In this document: piece after piece, positions 23,015-34,419 of the stretch | How the letters are laid out: each line of letters begins with the position of its first letter | Numbering within the stretch: position 1 is the stretch's first letter | From: Tridacna crocea | Lineage: Eukaryota > Mollusca > Bivalvia > Cardiida > Cardiidae | Direction: 5' to 3' | Length of the DNA stretch: 64,000 nucleotides | Assembly (NCBI GenBank): GCA_943736015.1 | Contig: OX031061.1 | Coordinates: 12,471,290-12,535,289, forward strand | Notes under the pieces: generated by a model | What the model was told of the DNA's origin: nothing | Seen by the model: the letters and a program-made list of their open reading frames with translations, nothing else | The model's database searches: none | Program-made: the position numbers and the translations under genes

Positions 23015-24040
23015 CAATATTTTTTCTTTCAAACTGGTTTTTTTTTTTTAGGATCATAAAACTCGTAAGGAGCTTGATTGGAAGTACGTGTTCTTCTTTT
23101 GAATAATATTGTGATATCGTTTAGAGAAACTTGTCACGTACAAGTTCTAACTTATTTGATTTTGAAAAACCCCAAAACTCGCCACCGTTGTTTATGATTA
23201 AGCCAATAAAGTAATTAGAACAAAAACAGAACAGAAACTTTATTCATAATATCAGCTTGAACACATAAGGTTCATCGCCGAACACATAAATTATAAATAT
23301 ATACATGGGTATGGGCTAAACTACCAAACAAATAAATATGATATCAAATGGGTGTGCTGAAATGAATGGGTGAATGCGGAAATAATGAATGATAAAAATG
23401 TAACATAGCACATTAGAGAATGAAAAGTATCAAGTAAGTAAGATGTCAAACTTTACCGGTGAAAATCATTACAAAGTAGATGAATTACAAGGGAGTTAGA
23501 TACTACAAACATGGAACTCGTTTTGGGAAAAAAAGTCGTTTGTTAAAAGCGAATGCTCCGTCCAAGTTGACCTTCTGTTAAAACAAGTACATAGCACGTT
23601 AGAGAATGAGATGCAGTATAGTATATTTGCCAGTAATTCGTAGCAGCACAATCAAATTTTTCAAATAATAATTAATTAATCAAATATATAATTTGTTACG
23701 GGAGACCACTAACCTTATCCTGCCTGATAAGTGAAATGGAACTGACACGTGTTGACACTTTTTGCTACTATCAAATTTCCTGCATATCAAAGGATCATTC
23801 TACCTCATAATTAAGTTTGTTGTCAGACAAAATGTATTTCATGGATCCACAGATATGTAATGCCTTGGTTTGACTTACACATGGTAATTTTGTTGCATGT
23901 CAAAGTACCATTTTACCTCTAATTCGGTCGGTTGCCATTCAGTTAGCATTTTATGAATCCTTAATTGTGTATAAATATATAATGCCTTGCTTGGTATTAT
24001 GTAACGGGAGACCTGTCCTCCATACATTGTTTCGTCCCGA
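23015..24040. other. Gene-poor stretch
   Basis: AT-rich; CATAGCAC(A/G)TTAGAGAATGA occurs at 23405 and 23589. No gene is seen. Confidence 0.45.
23215..23260 (-). repeat. Possible retroelement 3' end
   Basis: Complement reads GAATAAAGTTTCTGTTCTGT, a hexamer followed by TTCTG-like units. Confidence 0.4.
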
Positions 24041-24043
24041 TTT

Positions 24044-24407
24044 AAGGTAGTAGACCCCTAATAGTTCTAGTGCTGAATTGTATAAAGTTTTCTTGATTGC
24101 TGATAAATACGGATTTATACAGATATAATACTTTTGCACATTTTTAACGGACCAGAAATTTCTTTATGCCTATCTTGAAATTATTTGTAGATACTTATGT
24201 TAGTTCTCAGAAAAGGGAGGTAATTACTATCTCTCTTTGCAATGAAAATATAGTGGTTTTAGATTTATGAATGATAATTCAAGAAAAGACAAAAAGGGAA
24301 ACGTGGCTTGGTTAAAGCAGTACAATAACCCCATTTTTTACCATAGCAAATTTTGTAGGATAATATTATTGTGGAAATAGCTGTTTTCTATTAGGGGTCT
24401 ACTACGT
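24044..24407. repeat. Family D TIR element, complete
   Basis: About 364 bp with terminal inverted repeats GTAGTAGACCCCTAATA and its complement. The interior has GGGAGGTAATTACTATCTCT and AAGACAAAAAGGGAAA, shared with the copies at 36.5-37.2 and 55.0 kb. No coding capacity. Confidence 0.75.
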
Positions 24408-24476
24408 CAAATACAATACCTGTCCACTGCGTTGGATAGATATATCTTTGATACAGTGGTTATGGTATTGGTCTTT

Positions 24477-24704
24477 TTACCCATTACCACACAATCCCTA
24501 CTTTTGACGCCCCTGAGAAAGAGGCCTTTTGAAAACACTGTAGGAAAAGGAGAAAATGCTGGTAACCAGCATTTTCTCCTGATCCCACAGTGTTTTCTAC
24601 CCTTCCCAGAACAAATTTCAATTTTTCAGTCACCTTTATTTTGTCGTCTGCAAATGCTTTCATTTTGGACCAGCCTAAAATTCTCTTGTGTGGTAAAGAG
24701 TTAA
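24477..24704 (-). repeat. Family A MITE, full length
   Basis: Reverse orientation; the right hairpin arm has a GATCCCACAG change. It sits just right of the family D element ending near 24407. Confidence 0.75.
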
Positions 24705-24870
24705 ACCTTGAAAAACGAGGATCTTTTCCACCATGGAATCCCGCCATTTCAGCTTTGTATTTGTTTCTTTGTTACGGACTTTGTTCGTAAGACATGAAAA
24801 TACATCAAATCCCCTTTTGGGAATACCATGACTGTTATAATTATTGAATTCCCATAAAAGGGAAGCATGT

Positions 24871-25098
24871 TAACCCTTTACTCTACAGATACTCATTTCT
24901 ACACATTGCTCGTAGGAGCCTTTGGAAAACATTGTGGCAAAAGGTGAAATTGCTCGTCATGAGCAATTTCACCTTTTGTCACAATGTTTTCTATGCTATC
25001 AAAAGATGTCATTTACACATAAGAAACGGCTTCATCCTTGCTGTCATTTAGGGTCAATTAGAGATGCCATAGAAATGCTATATGGGTTAAACGGTTAA
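24871..25098 (+). repeat. Family B MITE
   Basis: TTAACCCTTTACTCTACAGA to GGTTAAACGGTTAA; hairpin GAAATTGCTCGTCATGAGCA intact. Confidence 0.75.
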
Positions 25099-25227
25099 AA
25101 TAATTGGCTTTACTATACAAGCACCTGTAGTATTCAAAAGACATTTCCGGTATGACTCATGTACCTCCCATTACCTCACAATTCCTAGTTTTAACCCTTA
25201 TCCTCATTTCATGATAAATAAAGTTTA

Positions 25228-25432
25228 AACTAACCCTTATCATGCTGAATAACTAAAATATAATTTACAGTTTGATTGTAAAAATCAAAATATTGCTTTC
25301 AAACGTATGTTTTGGAGAATAATACCCCTGTCTCGGACAGTGTAGATCCAAGATCAGACTGCACGTTCTGTGCAGTCTGATCTTGATCTACACTGCCCGC
25401 AAAAGGTCAGTGAGTTGCGCTAAGCAGCTGAA
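25228..25432 (-). repeat. Family C MITE
   Basis: TAACCCTTATCATGCTGAAT start; clean hairpin GATCAGACTGCACGTTCTGT; a GGTCAGTGAGTTGCGCT segment at the right. Confidence 0.7.
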
Positions 25433-25862
25433 GAATAAAACTTTTCCCCAAAACATTTCTGGAAAAAAAGTAGAAAACGATAGTAACCAGTAGTTTCTCC
25501 TTTTCTTGCATTGATTTCTACAATTTCACGGATTCCATTCTCTTTTTTACCAATTTTAATTTCGTCTGCATTTGTTTTATTAGGACAAGTTAAAAATTTT
25601 GTTGTTCGGCTGAAGTGTTAGATCACTTGATAAAGGCTGAACTGTACTTGCGAAAAGAATAGTTTAAACCTGACGAATAAAAGAAATGCAAAGCAGTTAT
25701 AGGGAAAAGTAGAAAATGATAGTATCCAGTAATTTCTCCTTTTTCCACTATGTTTATATCCTTTCACAAATTCCATGGGTTTATTATCAAATTTACCTTT
25801 TTGTCTACAGAATGCTTTCAATTTAGACAAGTTTAAGTTTTTGCTGTTCGGTAAGGAGTTAA
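25425..25862 (-). repeat. Two decayed family A copies in tandem
   Basis: 25430-25620 and 25640-25862 share the degenerate hairpin AGTAGAAAATGATAGTA-CCAG and a CTGCAAATG-like segment; both end near GTAAGGAGTTA. Confidence 0.55.
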
Positions 25863-25872
25863 ATCAGTTAAA

Positions 25873-26098
25873 TTAACCTTTTCCAAAACAATCCCTGGTT
25901 TTCACGACCCTGAGAAAGAAGCCTTCTGAAAACATTGTGGGGAAAGGAGAAAATGCTGGTAACCAGCATTTTCTCCTTTTCCCACAATATTTTTCCCTTT
26001 CCATAACAAATTTCATTTTTTCAGTCACATTAATTTTGTGATCTGCAAATGATTCGAATTTGGACTAGTCTAAAATTACGTGTTTGATAAAGAGTTAA
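25873..26098 (-). repeat. Family A MITE, full length
   Basis: Ends TAACCTTTTCCAAAAC and GATAAAGAGTTAA; hairpin intact. Confidence 0.7.
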
Positions 26099-26104
26099 TG
26101 AAGA

Positions 26105-26267
26105 GTGGACTGTTCATGTAAATAGAATAGCTTTTAACCTGAAAAATAAAACTAGCAAACATCGTCGGGAAAAGGGAGAAAAATGACAGTAACCAAACCG
26201 GTATTTTATCCTTTTCTCGTAATGTGTTCTACTCTTTCACAGAAAAATTCCGTTGTTTTTACCACTT
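26105..26267 (-). repeat. Decayed family A copy
   Basis: GGGAAAAGGGAGAAAAATG and TATCCTTTTCTCG mark degenerate hairpin arms. Confidence 0.45.
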
Positions 26268-26480
26268 TTAACCCTTTACCTTGACGCTTTTTTAACGACC
26301 CTGGAAAAGAAGCCTTTAGAAAACATTCTGGGTAAAAGGAGAAAATGCTGGTAACCAGCATTTTCTCCTTTTCCCAAAATGTTTTCACTCCATCAAAAAA
26401 TTATTGCACTGTTTGAGCCATATTGAAACTATCGTCTGCAAATGTTTTCAATTTGGACAAGGCTTAAATTGTGTCGTCTG
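26268..26480 (-). repeat. Family A MITE feeding a tandem array
   Basis: Its end segment (CGTCTGCAAATGTTTTCAAT) is the unit that is amplified in the following 85-bp array. Confidence 0.65.
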
Positions 26481-26760
26481 GTTGATCTGCCGTCGGTTTG
26501 AGCAACATTGAAACTATCGTCTGCAAATGTTTTCAATTTGGACAAGGCTTAAATTTTGTCGTCTGGTTGATCTGTCGTCGGTTTGAGCAACATTGCAACT
26601 ATCGTCTGCAAATGTTTTCAATTTGGACAAGGCTTAAATTTTGTCGTCTGGTTGATCTGTCGTCGGTTTGAGCTACATTGAAACTTTCGTCTGCAAATGT
26701 TTTCAATTTGGACAAGGCTTAAATTTTATCGACTGGTTGATCTGTCGTCGGCAAGCTCTT
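26410..26760 (+). repeat. 85-bp tandem repeat, about 4 copies
   Basis: CGTCTGCAAATG recurs at 26433, 26518, 26603 and 26688, exactly 85 bp apart, with only scattered differences between units. Confidence 0.85.
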
Positions 26761-26856
26761 TCAGTTTGTACCAGTCTAAAATTTTACTGTTGGGTAAAAA
26801 GTAAAATCAGTTAATAAATGTTGTGCTGTTCATGCAAATAGAATATGTATAGCTTT

Positions 26857-27056
26857 TACCAATCGACTTATCTAAATTCACAGCATTTGCAGACAACAAA
26901 TTAAAGATGGATCAACTGACAGTATAGAAAAAATATTGTGGGAGAGAAAAAAGGAATGCTGGTTATCAGCATTTTCTCTTTTTCCAGCAATGTTTTCAGC
27001 ACACTTTGTTATATGAAAGTCGTTAAAACTTCAGATTGTGTCGTAAAAGGTTGAAT
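26857..27056 (+). repeat. Decayed family A copy
   Basis: A CTTTTACCAATCGAC end, GTGGGAGAGAAAAAAGG arm and GTCGTAAAAGGTTGAA end. Confidence 0.5.
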
Positions 27057-27104
27057 TAACAAGCCTATTCTTTAGTGAATTTTGTGATACAAAAAAAATA
27101 TGAT

Positions 27105-27345
27105 GGCCTTGCTCTGGCAAAATAGATCTTGGTGCATCTCCGTGACCGAGCAAGTCATCACATAATTATGGATCCACAATAGCTACTTTTTTTTAACTGA
27201 CTTAATCATGAGGTAGACTGGGACCTTGCGCATACAGAAAATTTGTCACTAGCGAAAAGTTTCGCCCCAGGTCAGCATGCGCGGACTGCGCAGGCTGACC
27301 TGGATCGATACTTTTTGAAGATGCATTAAACCCCCTTTTCACAGG
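27105..27345. repeat. Family F element
   Basis: Centre GGTCAGCATGCGCGGACTGC; right end CCCCCTTTTCACAGGG. Confidence 0.68.
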
Positions 27346-27565
27346 GCCTAACTCATGTACATGCAGTTGTAATTTTATGTTATTGGGGGAGGGAGTGCAA
27401 CAAGGAAGTTCGAATCAATTGCCATTGTTATCTTTTTCTTTCAAAGGTACGTGCGTGGGAAGTACGGTCACGTGGTGATATTTTCTTTTTAACTAATTAA
27501 CCTTTGTCCTACCCCTTTACAACAAATTTGTCAAAGGCAACTAAAATTAATCCGTTATCGAACAA

Positions 27566-27828
27566 TACCATCCTCGGATACCCCGGGGTCTCCCTATTTT
27601 CTACGCTACATCGACCCCTGGGACAATTAATTAAATTTCCCTCGCTTTACCGCTGGCAGAATGCTGGCTTTTCATTGGTTCCATCATCATTTTGTGATGG
27701 GCAAGCGGACTGTACGCTATGACGTTTCGTATCGATTTTCGGCGGCTGATTCAAGGTTTTATTAGTCAATTGTCCCAGGGGTCGATGTAGCGTACCAAAT
27801 AGGGAGACCCCGGGGTATCCGAGGATGG
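27566..27828. mobile_element. TIR element (about 260 bp) inserted in a decayed MITE
   Basis: ATCCTCGGATACCCCGGGG and beyond pairs with the right end over about 60 bp with few mismatches. AACAATACC flanks both sides (27557 and 27829), and removing the element rejoins a family A end (ACAATACC-AGGTTTTAACGAC). A 9-11 bp duplication would suit a Mutator-like element. The middle (TTTTGTGATGGGCAAG) codes nothing. Confidence 0.7.
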
Positions 27829-27949
27829 AACAATACCAGGTTTTAACGACTTTTAGGGTTTAAAAAAAGTGAAAACATTGTAGGAGTACGGAGAAAGTGC
27901 TATTAGCCACAAGTACTCTACCATTTTAGCCCATGCATGATAATATTAG

Positions 27950-28460
27950 TTGGTTCAAATTTAAAGATAGAGAGGATATTTGTGGGGGTTTTTTTGGGTT
28001 CGGTTAAAGATAGAACTTCATTTCACGGAGTGAACACCATCGGTTATGACAAATACAAAACCGATGGTGTCCATCGATTGAACATCATCGTTTATATTTT
28101 CACAAGTGGCGCCGCCCTGAGCGAAAATATTACCGATGGTGTTCACTCGGTGAAATAAATTTCAATTTTTAATCGAAAAAACAAACATTCTTTTTATTTC
28201 ATTTTTTACCCTTTCTGGGAGGTACTTTATCAAACTCCAGTATGGTTCTTTTCGGTTATACCCCGTAGCTTACCCCTCTCGCATAGCAACGCATTACAAT
28301 ATTACGTCAAGCTCGAGAAATGTTAGGTAAATGGCGTCACATTTCAATCTGGTTATGAGTCATGTGCATCTTACACATGTAACTAGAATATAAAAATCGG
28401 TATTTTCACTGGTCGTAACCATGAAATATCGAAAAATAGTTTACCGATATTTCTCGATAA
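27950..28460. repeat. Family H element
   Basis: Same palindrome with an extra inverted unit (CACCATCGGTTATGAC / ACCGATGGTGTCCATCG), then the GGGAGGTACTTTATCAAACT tail. Confidence 0.68.
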
Positions 28461-28819
28461 CCTACCGAAAAGCATGAAATACATAAAACTTCGTCTAACC
28501 TGAAAAGGAGTAAATGATCTCTCTCTCTCTCTCTATCTCTCTTTCTCAATACGACAAGTAGAAATAGAAAGAAACAAAAACTAGGAAAACCTCATTATGA
28601 TTAAATTCTAATTTCCACAAATTTTATTTATAACAATTATGTTTGCCAAAAATTGTTAGTTTTACAACGAAATGAATTTCCGTTTCGCATGTTGACTTGA
28701 GTCATAAGATTAAACGAGGGTTGTCCTAGAAGCACGAGTATGTAAACTTCTTCCAGAACTATACTATTTATCAACATTTATGTATCAAAAATAAGCCACA
28801 TATTACTGAATATATCATT

Positions 28820-29030
28820 GAACCTTATCCTGCTAAATGACTAAAATGAACTTTTCAAATAGATCGCAAAAACCCAAATATTGCTATTCCAAAGTTATGT
28901 TTTTGGGAATGACATCTCCATTTCGGATAGTGTAGATTCAAGACCAGACTGCACGTTTTGTGCAGTCTGGTCTTGAATCTACACTATCTTCGAAAGGTCA
29001 GTGAGTCGCACTTTGCAATCTAGAGGTTAA
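28820..29030 (-). repeat. Family C MITE, full length
   Basis: GAACCTTATCCTGCTAAATG to CTAGAGGTTAA. The hairpin extends to about 29 bp per arm (GTGTAGATTCAAGACCAGAC). Confidence 0.75.
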
Positions 29031-29099
29031 TGGATGACAACAATTTTATCAAAATACATATAATTGATTGTTTTCGTTTATTTATCGTCGCTACCGGTT

Positions 29100-29365
29100 G
29101 CAATCTGAGCGACGCCCCCAGAAGACGGTTAGTTGTTACGGGGGATAGTGCAAGGATACAGGACGACTGCTGAGAATTCCGCCTGGTTCTTTAACGTGCT
29201 CGGTGTATAGCACCGTGACACGGGACCTCGGTTTAACGTCTCATCCGAAAGACTATTAATAATTCTTTTTTTAGTTGGCCAGCCGTGGACTCGAATCAAC
29301 AACCTATAGAGACCCGAAACATTGTGTTCACGAGTCCTACGCTCTACCTACTGAGTTAATTGGCC
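29100..29365 (-). repeat. tRNA-derived SINE, reversed
   Basis: GTGGACTCGAATCAACAACC (reversed B box) and CTCTACCTACTGAGTTAATT (reversed A box). Confidence 0.6.
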
Positions 29366-29440
29366 GGTTAAAAATACATAGAAATGTCCAGTGATCAATT
29401 TAAAAGTTGCAAAGGATTTGAAAATAGGCCTACTACTTAC

Positions 29441-29539
29441 TGCCATCCGCCCTTCAGCATAAGGCCACTCTGCCGTCACCTCAAACTTTTTCCGCGCATT
29501 GAAATATTTGAGCATTACCAATTTTGAAACTTTTTCCAT
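29441..29539 (-). CDS. Candidate first coding exon, unknown protein
   Basis: ATG at 29539-29537 opens 33 codons in phase 0, ending at a perfect GTAAGT donor (GGCA|GTAAGT). The peptide MEKVSKLVMLKYFNARKKFE, then AEWPYAEGRMA, has a protein-like composition unlike the MITE-derived frames around it. It sits between an H-family element (29.56 kb on) and a reversed SINE (29.10-29.36 kb), so the next exon would lie beyond repeats at lower coordinates; none was recognised. No family assigned. Confidence 0.42.
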
Positions 29540-29564
29540 GTATTAAAAGAATACATAGAGGATA

Positions 29565-29970
29565 TTTGTTTTTTTCGGTGAAAGATCGAAATTTATTTCA
29601 TCGAGTGGACACCATCGGTAATTTTTTCACGAGTAGCGCAGCCATGAGTGAAAATATTACCGATGGTGTTCACGAGACAAATATTCTATTTATTTCATGC
29701 TTTTAACCCTTTCTGGGAGGAGCTTTATCAAAATCCAGCACAGTTCTTTCCGTTATTCCCCGTGGCGTACCCCTCCCGCATAACAACACATTACAATATT
29801 ACGTCAAGCGCGAGAAATGTAAGGTAAATGACTTCATATTTCCCATCTGGTTGTGAGGCACGCGCAATTAACCTAGGCAACAAGAACATGAAAATCGGTA
29901 TTTTCACTGGTGGTACCAGTGTAAGATCGAAACACATTTTCACTGCTTTTCTACCGGAAAGCATGAAATA
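29565..29970. repeat. Family H element
   Basis: GTGAAAGATCGAAATTTATT start, palindrome around ACCGATGGTGTTCAC, same tail; ends TTTCTACCGGAAAGCATG. Confidence 0.7.
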
Positions 29971-30489
29971 AACTGCTGTATTAATGTAGGAAATGAATTA
30001 TTCGGTATAATAATACATCAAAATCTCACTCTCCAAAGAATGCAAGAGGATCCAAATTTGTCTTTTTACTTAAATGTTTGAGTTCCTGCTCACTTCCGAA
30101 GATAAATCCACGGGAACGTAGATTTCCCATTGCATAAGATGTCATGATTCAAAATTGTACCTTTCTTCGATTAAATCAAAGCATTGAGAACGGTGAAGAG
30201 GTATTTGTCAAGGAAGCCGTTGTGCAGAATAAATAATTTGAAAAAAAAAGAGAAATATTATTCAAATATTGACTTGAAAGTCAACCAACTAAACAAATAA
30301 ATACCTTTTATTTTGGTTGAAGGGAGAGTACTCATGACAAAGTAAGGATTATTTGTGTAATAGTTGTCTCCCTTTAATCATTAGGATGAGTCAAGAGGAA
30401 CGTCCCTTGACAGTACGATGAATGATGGATAAGGAGAGAAAGCATGTAAATAATCGAATAAAATTAACTTTGTAGCTGAACACTGTGAT

Positions 30490-30950
30490 TTTGAAATATC
30501 TTTGGCCGTTGACATTTAATTTTCAACATTACATATCAATTATTTCGATATTTAACTTTTCATGTCCGATCAAATGGATTAACGTGCAATCATGGGATGA
30601 ACAAGCCAAGAGACGAACTGATTTTGGAACGAAAAAGCCCAGGACCGACTGATCGGTAGACGAATTTTGTATCATTTTGCCAACGGAAGGCTATGAGCGA
30701 ATGAAGCTATTTTCAATCAAAAATTAGTATTTCTACGATCGATGGCCTCACCCATTGTATTTTAACATTCCATTTCCAATTACATATCCGAGTGCTACCG
30801 AATAAATCATTTGCCCGAGAAAAATTTATTTTGATTTGGGTTAATTCCTTATGCTTTGCATATAAAACGATACCTGGTCTTCAAAACTCGATATTGAACT
30901 CAAAGTGGTATTGTCTTCGACAAATACCACAAGAAAATGACACTGAAGCG
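30490..30950 (-). repeat. Family K dispersed repeat, reversed
   Basis: GATTTTGGAACGAAAAAGCC and GGTATTGTCTTCGACAAATA are complements of the 6.1-7.0 kb copy; about 500 bp shorter. Confidence 0.55.
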
Positions 30951-31328
30951 TACAGCAAATGGATTGCCCGTCAAGGAAAATGTATTCATACTAGGGTTGA
31001 CTGCTCGGAAAAAAAAGTTTAAAATTACTTTTCAATGCGACGTTAAGGTGACCTTGCATCGTGCATCGGGTGGCAGTTAATGGTATTTTTTTTTTAATTC
31101 TGTGAAACGTTTTACTCTATCATTCTGTTTAGATAAAATTTGTTCAATGTATAAATCACATACCCAATAATATGTCGCCAAATTTTGGTATTGAACTGTT
31201 TGTAAATATGTGAAAAGTTATGGAAAAAAATCACGTACTTCAGGGACAGCCCCTACACGTGTCCATGATTACCTTTTTAACACAGGCATTTGTTTATTTT
31301 TAAGCTTTACGCTCTATAGCCTTATATA

Positions 31329-31590
31329 TGGAGTGCAACACGCGAAAAGGGTCATTCGGACATTTGCGTAAAGTGTCGTCTCTGATCAGCGTGTGCAGTC
31401 CGCACAGGCTAATCCGAAACGACACTTTCCGATTTTATGTGATTTTCTGTTTTACGCAAGTCTACTGTAACACAAAATCTAATGTAGTCGTAAAGTGCCG
31501 TCTCGGATTAGCCTGCGCGGACTGCGCAGGCTAATCCGGGACGACACTTTACGCAAATGTCCGAATGTACCATTTGGCGTGTTGGACTCC
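31329..31590. repeat. Family E element
   Basis: Nearly identical to the copy at 320 over its whole length, so one of the most recent copies. Confidence 0.78.
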
Positions 31591-31596
31591 AATTAT

Positions 31597-31853
31597 ATAT
31601 ACTCTCTCAAAAAAGAAACGCAACATACAGAAAATAGGAAATTTACTTCATATATTATTTATATAATTTATGAGTGATTTATTGACAATATTGACAAACT
31701 GTGATATTCCAAGGTAAAAGAACTCATGAACAAGAAGTGTGCCAATTTTTGCATTCCTGTGTAAATTATTTATATCATAAATTATGAAAATAATATATGA
31801 AGTAAATTTCCTATTTTCTGTATGTTGCGTTTCTTTTTTGAGAGAGTATATAT
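31597..31853. mobile_element. Tc1/mariner-like MITE
   Basis: TACTCTCTCAAAAAAGAAAC starts a terminal inverted repeat of about 75 bp, nearly perfect, with TATA on both sides, as for a TA target. Length is about 257 bp with no coding capacity. It follows an E element directly. Confidence 0.75.
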
Positions 31854-31859
31854 GATATG

Positions 31860-32125
31860 TGCTCTCGGAGAAGGGGGTTTAATGTAACTCTGTAATGCAT
31901 TGTTATAAGTAAGAAATCACATAATTATGGAACCATAACATGGATTTTGTTTAACAACCGAATGAATCATGAACTAGTCCTTTGACATACAGAAAATTGA
32001 CTTTTATCTCAAGAAAAAAAAAAAGAATCGACCCATGCCAGTCCGCGCGGACTGCGCATGGTGACATGAGTCGATTCTTTTTTTCCAGATGTATTAACCC
32101 CCCCCCCCCCCTTTTCACAGAGGAA
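31860..32125. repeat. Family F element
   Basis: Centre CATGCCAGTCCGCGCGGACT; a C14 run sits in the right arm. Confidence 0.65.
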
Positions 32126-32343
32126 GGCTCCTGTATAATACAAATTCTACCATGACACGCGACTTTGGCTCTATGGCTCTATAAACACAGTGCAAGGAAA
32201 ACGTGGTAAAATCTACGACAATCCATGTAGAGTGACGTCATTCAATGAGTGAGTTATTCAATGGAACATAATCTTCATCCGCGTTTTTACCCTGAGTTTG
32301 AACTTGTTTTCATTTCACTAAGAACTGGCCATGTTAGAATCGA

Positions 32344-32513
32344 AATAATCTTCTTTCTATCGTGGTATATCGTTCAATAAACCACGTTGTGAGTTATGCG
32401 GCGCAATGAATAACCCACTCGGGCTATCGCCCTCGTGGATTATTTATTGCGCCGCATAACTCACAACTGTGGTTTATTGAACGATATACCACGATAGAAA
32501 GAAGATTATTTCT
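32344..32513. repeat. 170-bp near-perfect palindrome
   Basis: GAAATAATCTTCTTTCTATC pairs with the far end; about 75 bp per arm around a loop at ACTCGGGCTATCGCCCTCGT, itself part-palindromic. Confidence 0.75.
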
Positions 32514-32539
32514 TAATTGTTCAACTGTATAATTATGTA

Positions 32540-32752
32540 GCCTACAACACGCCAAAAGGGCCATTCTGACATTGGCAGTTCGCGCAGGATAATCTGAAAC
32601 GGCACTTTCCGTTTTTATGGCATTTTCTGTAGCTCAAAATCTAATATAGTCGTAGAGTGCCGTCTAGGATCAGCCTGCGCGGACTGCGCAGGCTGGTCCG
32701 AGACGATATTTTACGCAGATGTCTGAATGCCACTTGTGGCGTGTTGCAAGCT
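32540..32752. repeat. Family E element
   Basis: CAACACGCCAAAAGGGCCAT to TTGTGGCGTGTTGCAAGC, missing about 50 bp of the left half. Confidence 0.68.
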
Positions 32753-33089
32753 ATATAACACAAGCCTCGATCATAAGTCGAAATTATTTAGGTGCGCAGG
32801 TAAAGTTAGTAAGCATCTAGTCTAGACACGTGTTTCAATAAACTGCATAACTTCACAGTTTGAGTAAACTTTTGCGTAACTTTACCCTTAGTTATACCTT
32901 TGGGTAAAGCAAGGGTCGTGTGTGTGTTTATACAATTTTAAATAATTTACGTAAATTTTGGCAGTTTAGTGGGAAGCAGCCCTTTTGAAAAAAAGCATTT
33001 TCGGGGAGAGAGAAATACCAGTAATCGTGGAAGTACTGCAAACAGGTACGGAATACCATAGGCCATCGCCTATGAATATGTTGATTTGA

Positions 33090-33322
33090 AGCATGAGTAT
33101 CACTATCGAACTATCGCATTATCATCATCGTACTATCATATTATCACCATGGCACTATCGCGCTATCATTATCGTACTATCGCGATATCGCAATAGTACT
33201 ATCGCACTATCACCATCGCACTGTCGCGTTGTCGTCAACGTACCATCTATCGTGTTAGCGTCATCGTACTATCGTATCATCGTCATCGCACTGTCGCGTT
33301 ATCGTCATCGTACTATCGCATA
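33090..33322 (+). repeat. Degenerate minisatellite of ATCG/CTAT words
   Basis: Units of about 21 bp around CACTATCGCGCTATCATTAT; most have a CG per unit. Confidence 0.75.
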
Positions 33323-33606
33323 CCGGTGCGCATGCTCATAGAGAAATTTCTCCTCCATGGGATAAGACGGATCCAGAGTCAGATAATGAAGACCGCACAA
33401 GCATTATAAATTTTGATTATCTAGGTAATTAATAATTTTTTAGAAAATTTATGAGGTATACCTTTTTTTATTGTACTGTATAGATCTAGTCTTATGGTAT
33501 ATTCTGAAGATCTTACTTGTTCCCCCATTTTGCCACAATGCTTCTATTCTTTCAGGTACAACTCTTTTTTTCCTTGAAAAATATTTTACTTCTCGCTTTT
33601 AAACGT

Positions 33607-33794
33607 TTCAACCTTTATTCTGCTAAACAACTACAATTTAAAACTCGATATTCAAACCACATTTATTGCTATTTCAAAGTTATGTTTTAGGGAATGATAT
33701 CCCTTTGTCGGATAGTTGACGTTCTGTGCAGTCTGATCTTGACCTACACTATCCACAAAAGGTCAGTGGGTTGTGCTTAGTAGCCTAAGGGTTA
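33607..33794 (-). repeat. Family C MITE, left arm deleted
   Basis: CAACCTTTATTCTGCTAAAC to GCCTAAGGGTTAA; only the second half of the hairpin remains (GTGCAGTCTGATCTTGACC). Confidence 0.65.
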
Positions 33795-33799
33795 ATCTG

Positions 33800-34330
33800 A
33801 AACCATGTCATTTACTAAAGTGGTAAGAAACTAACATTCATGTTGTTTACGAAAGCAGTAAGAAACTTACATTCTTGTTGTTTACGAAAGTGGTAAGAAA
33901 CTTACGAAAGTGGTAAGAAACTTACATTCATGCCATTTACGAAAGCGGTAAGAAACTAACGTTCAGTTCGTTTTTTCGAAAGCGGTATGAAATTTACATT
34001 CATGCCGAAAGCAGTAAGAAACTAACATTCATGCCGTTTACGAAAGCGGTATAAAACTAACGTTCCTGCCGTGTACGAAAGCGGTAAGAAACTAACGTTC
34101 AAGCCGTTTACGAAAGCGGTAAGAAACTTACATTCATGTCGTTTACAAAAGCGGCAAGAAACTTACATTCATGCTTTACGAAAGCGGTATGAAATTAACG
34201 TTCATGCCGTTTATGAAAGCGGTAAGAAACTAACGTCCACGCCGTTTACAAAAGCGGTAAGAAACTAAAGTTCATGTCGTTTATGAAAGCGGTAAGAAAC
34301 TAACATTCATGTCATTTACGAAGGCGGTTT
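33800..34330 (+). repeat. 34-bp minisatellite, about 14-15 units
   Basis: Consensus GTTTACGAAAGCGGTAAGAA then ACTAACATTCATGCC; units vary by single bases and a few are shortened. The frame MYESGKKLTF arises from it. Confidence 0.85.
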
Positions 34331-34419
34331 CGTTTCTTAAAAATAAAACATGGATGAAAAGAAACGAAAAAAAAACACTTCACTAAGTGAAGAAATTGCT
34401 ATTTATTCATTTTCCTTAA

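Noticed and set aside
33800..34330. CRISPR-like regular array
   Set aside because: Repeats are directly adjacent with no unique spacers; it is a minisatellite.
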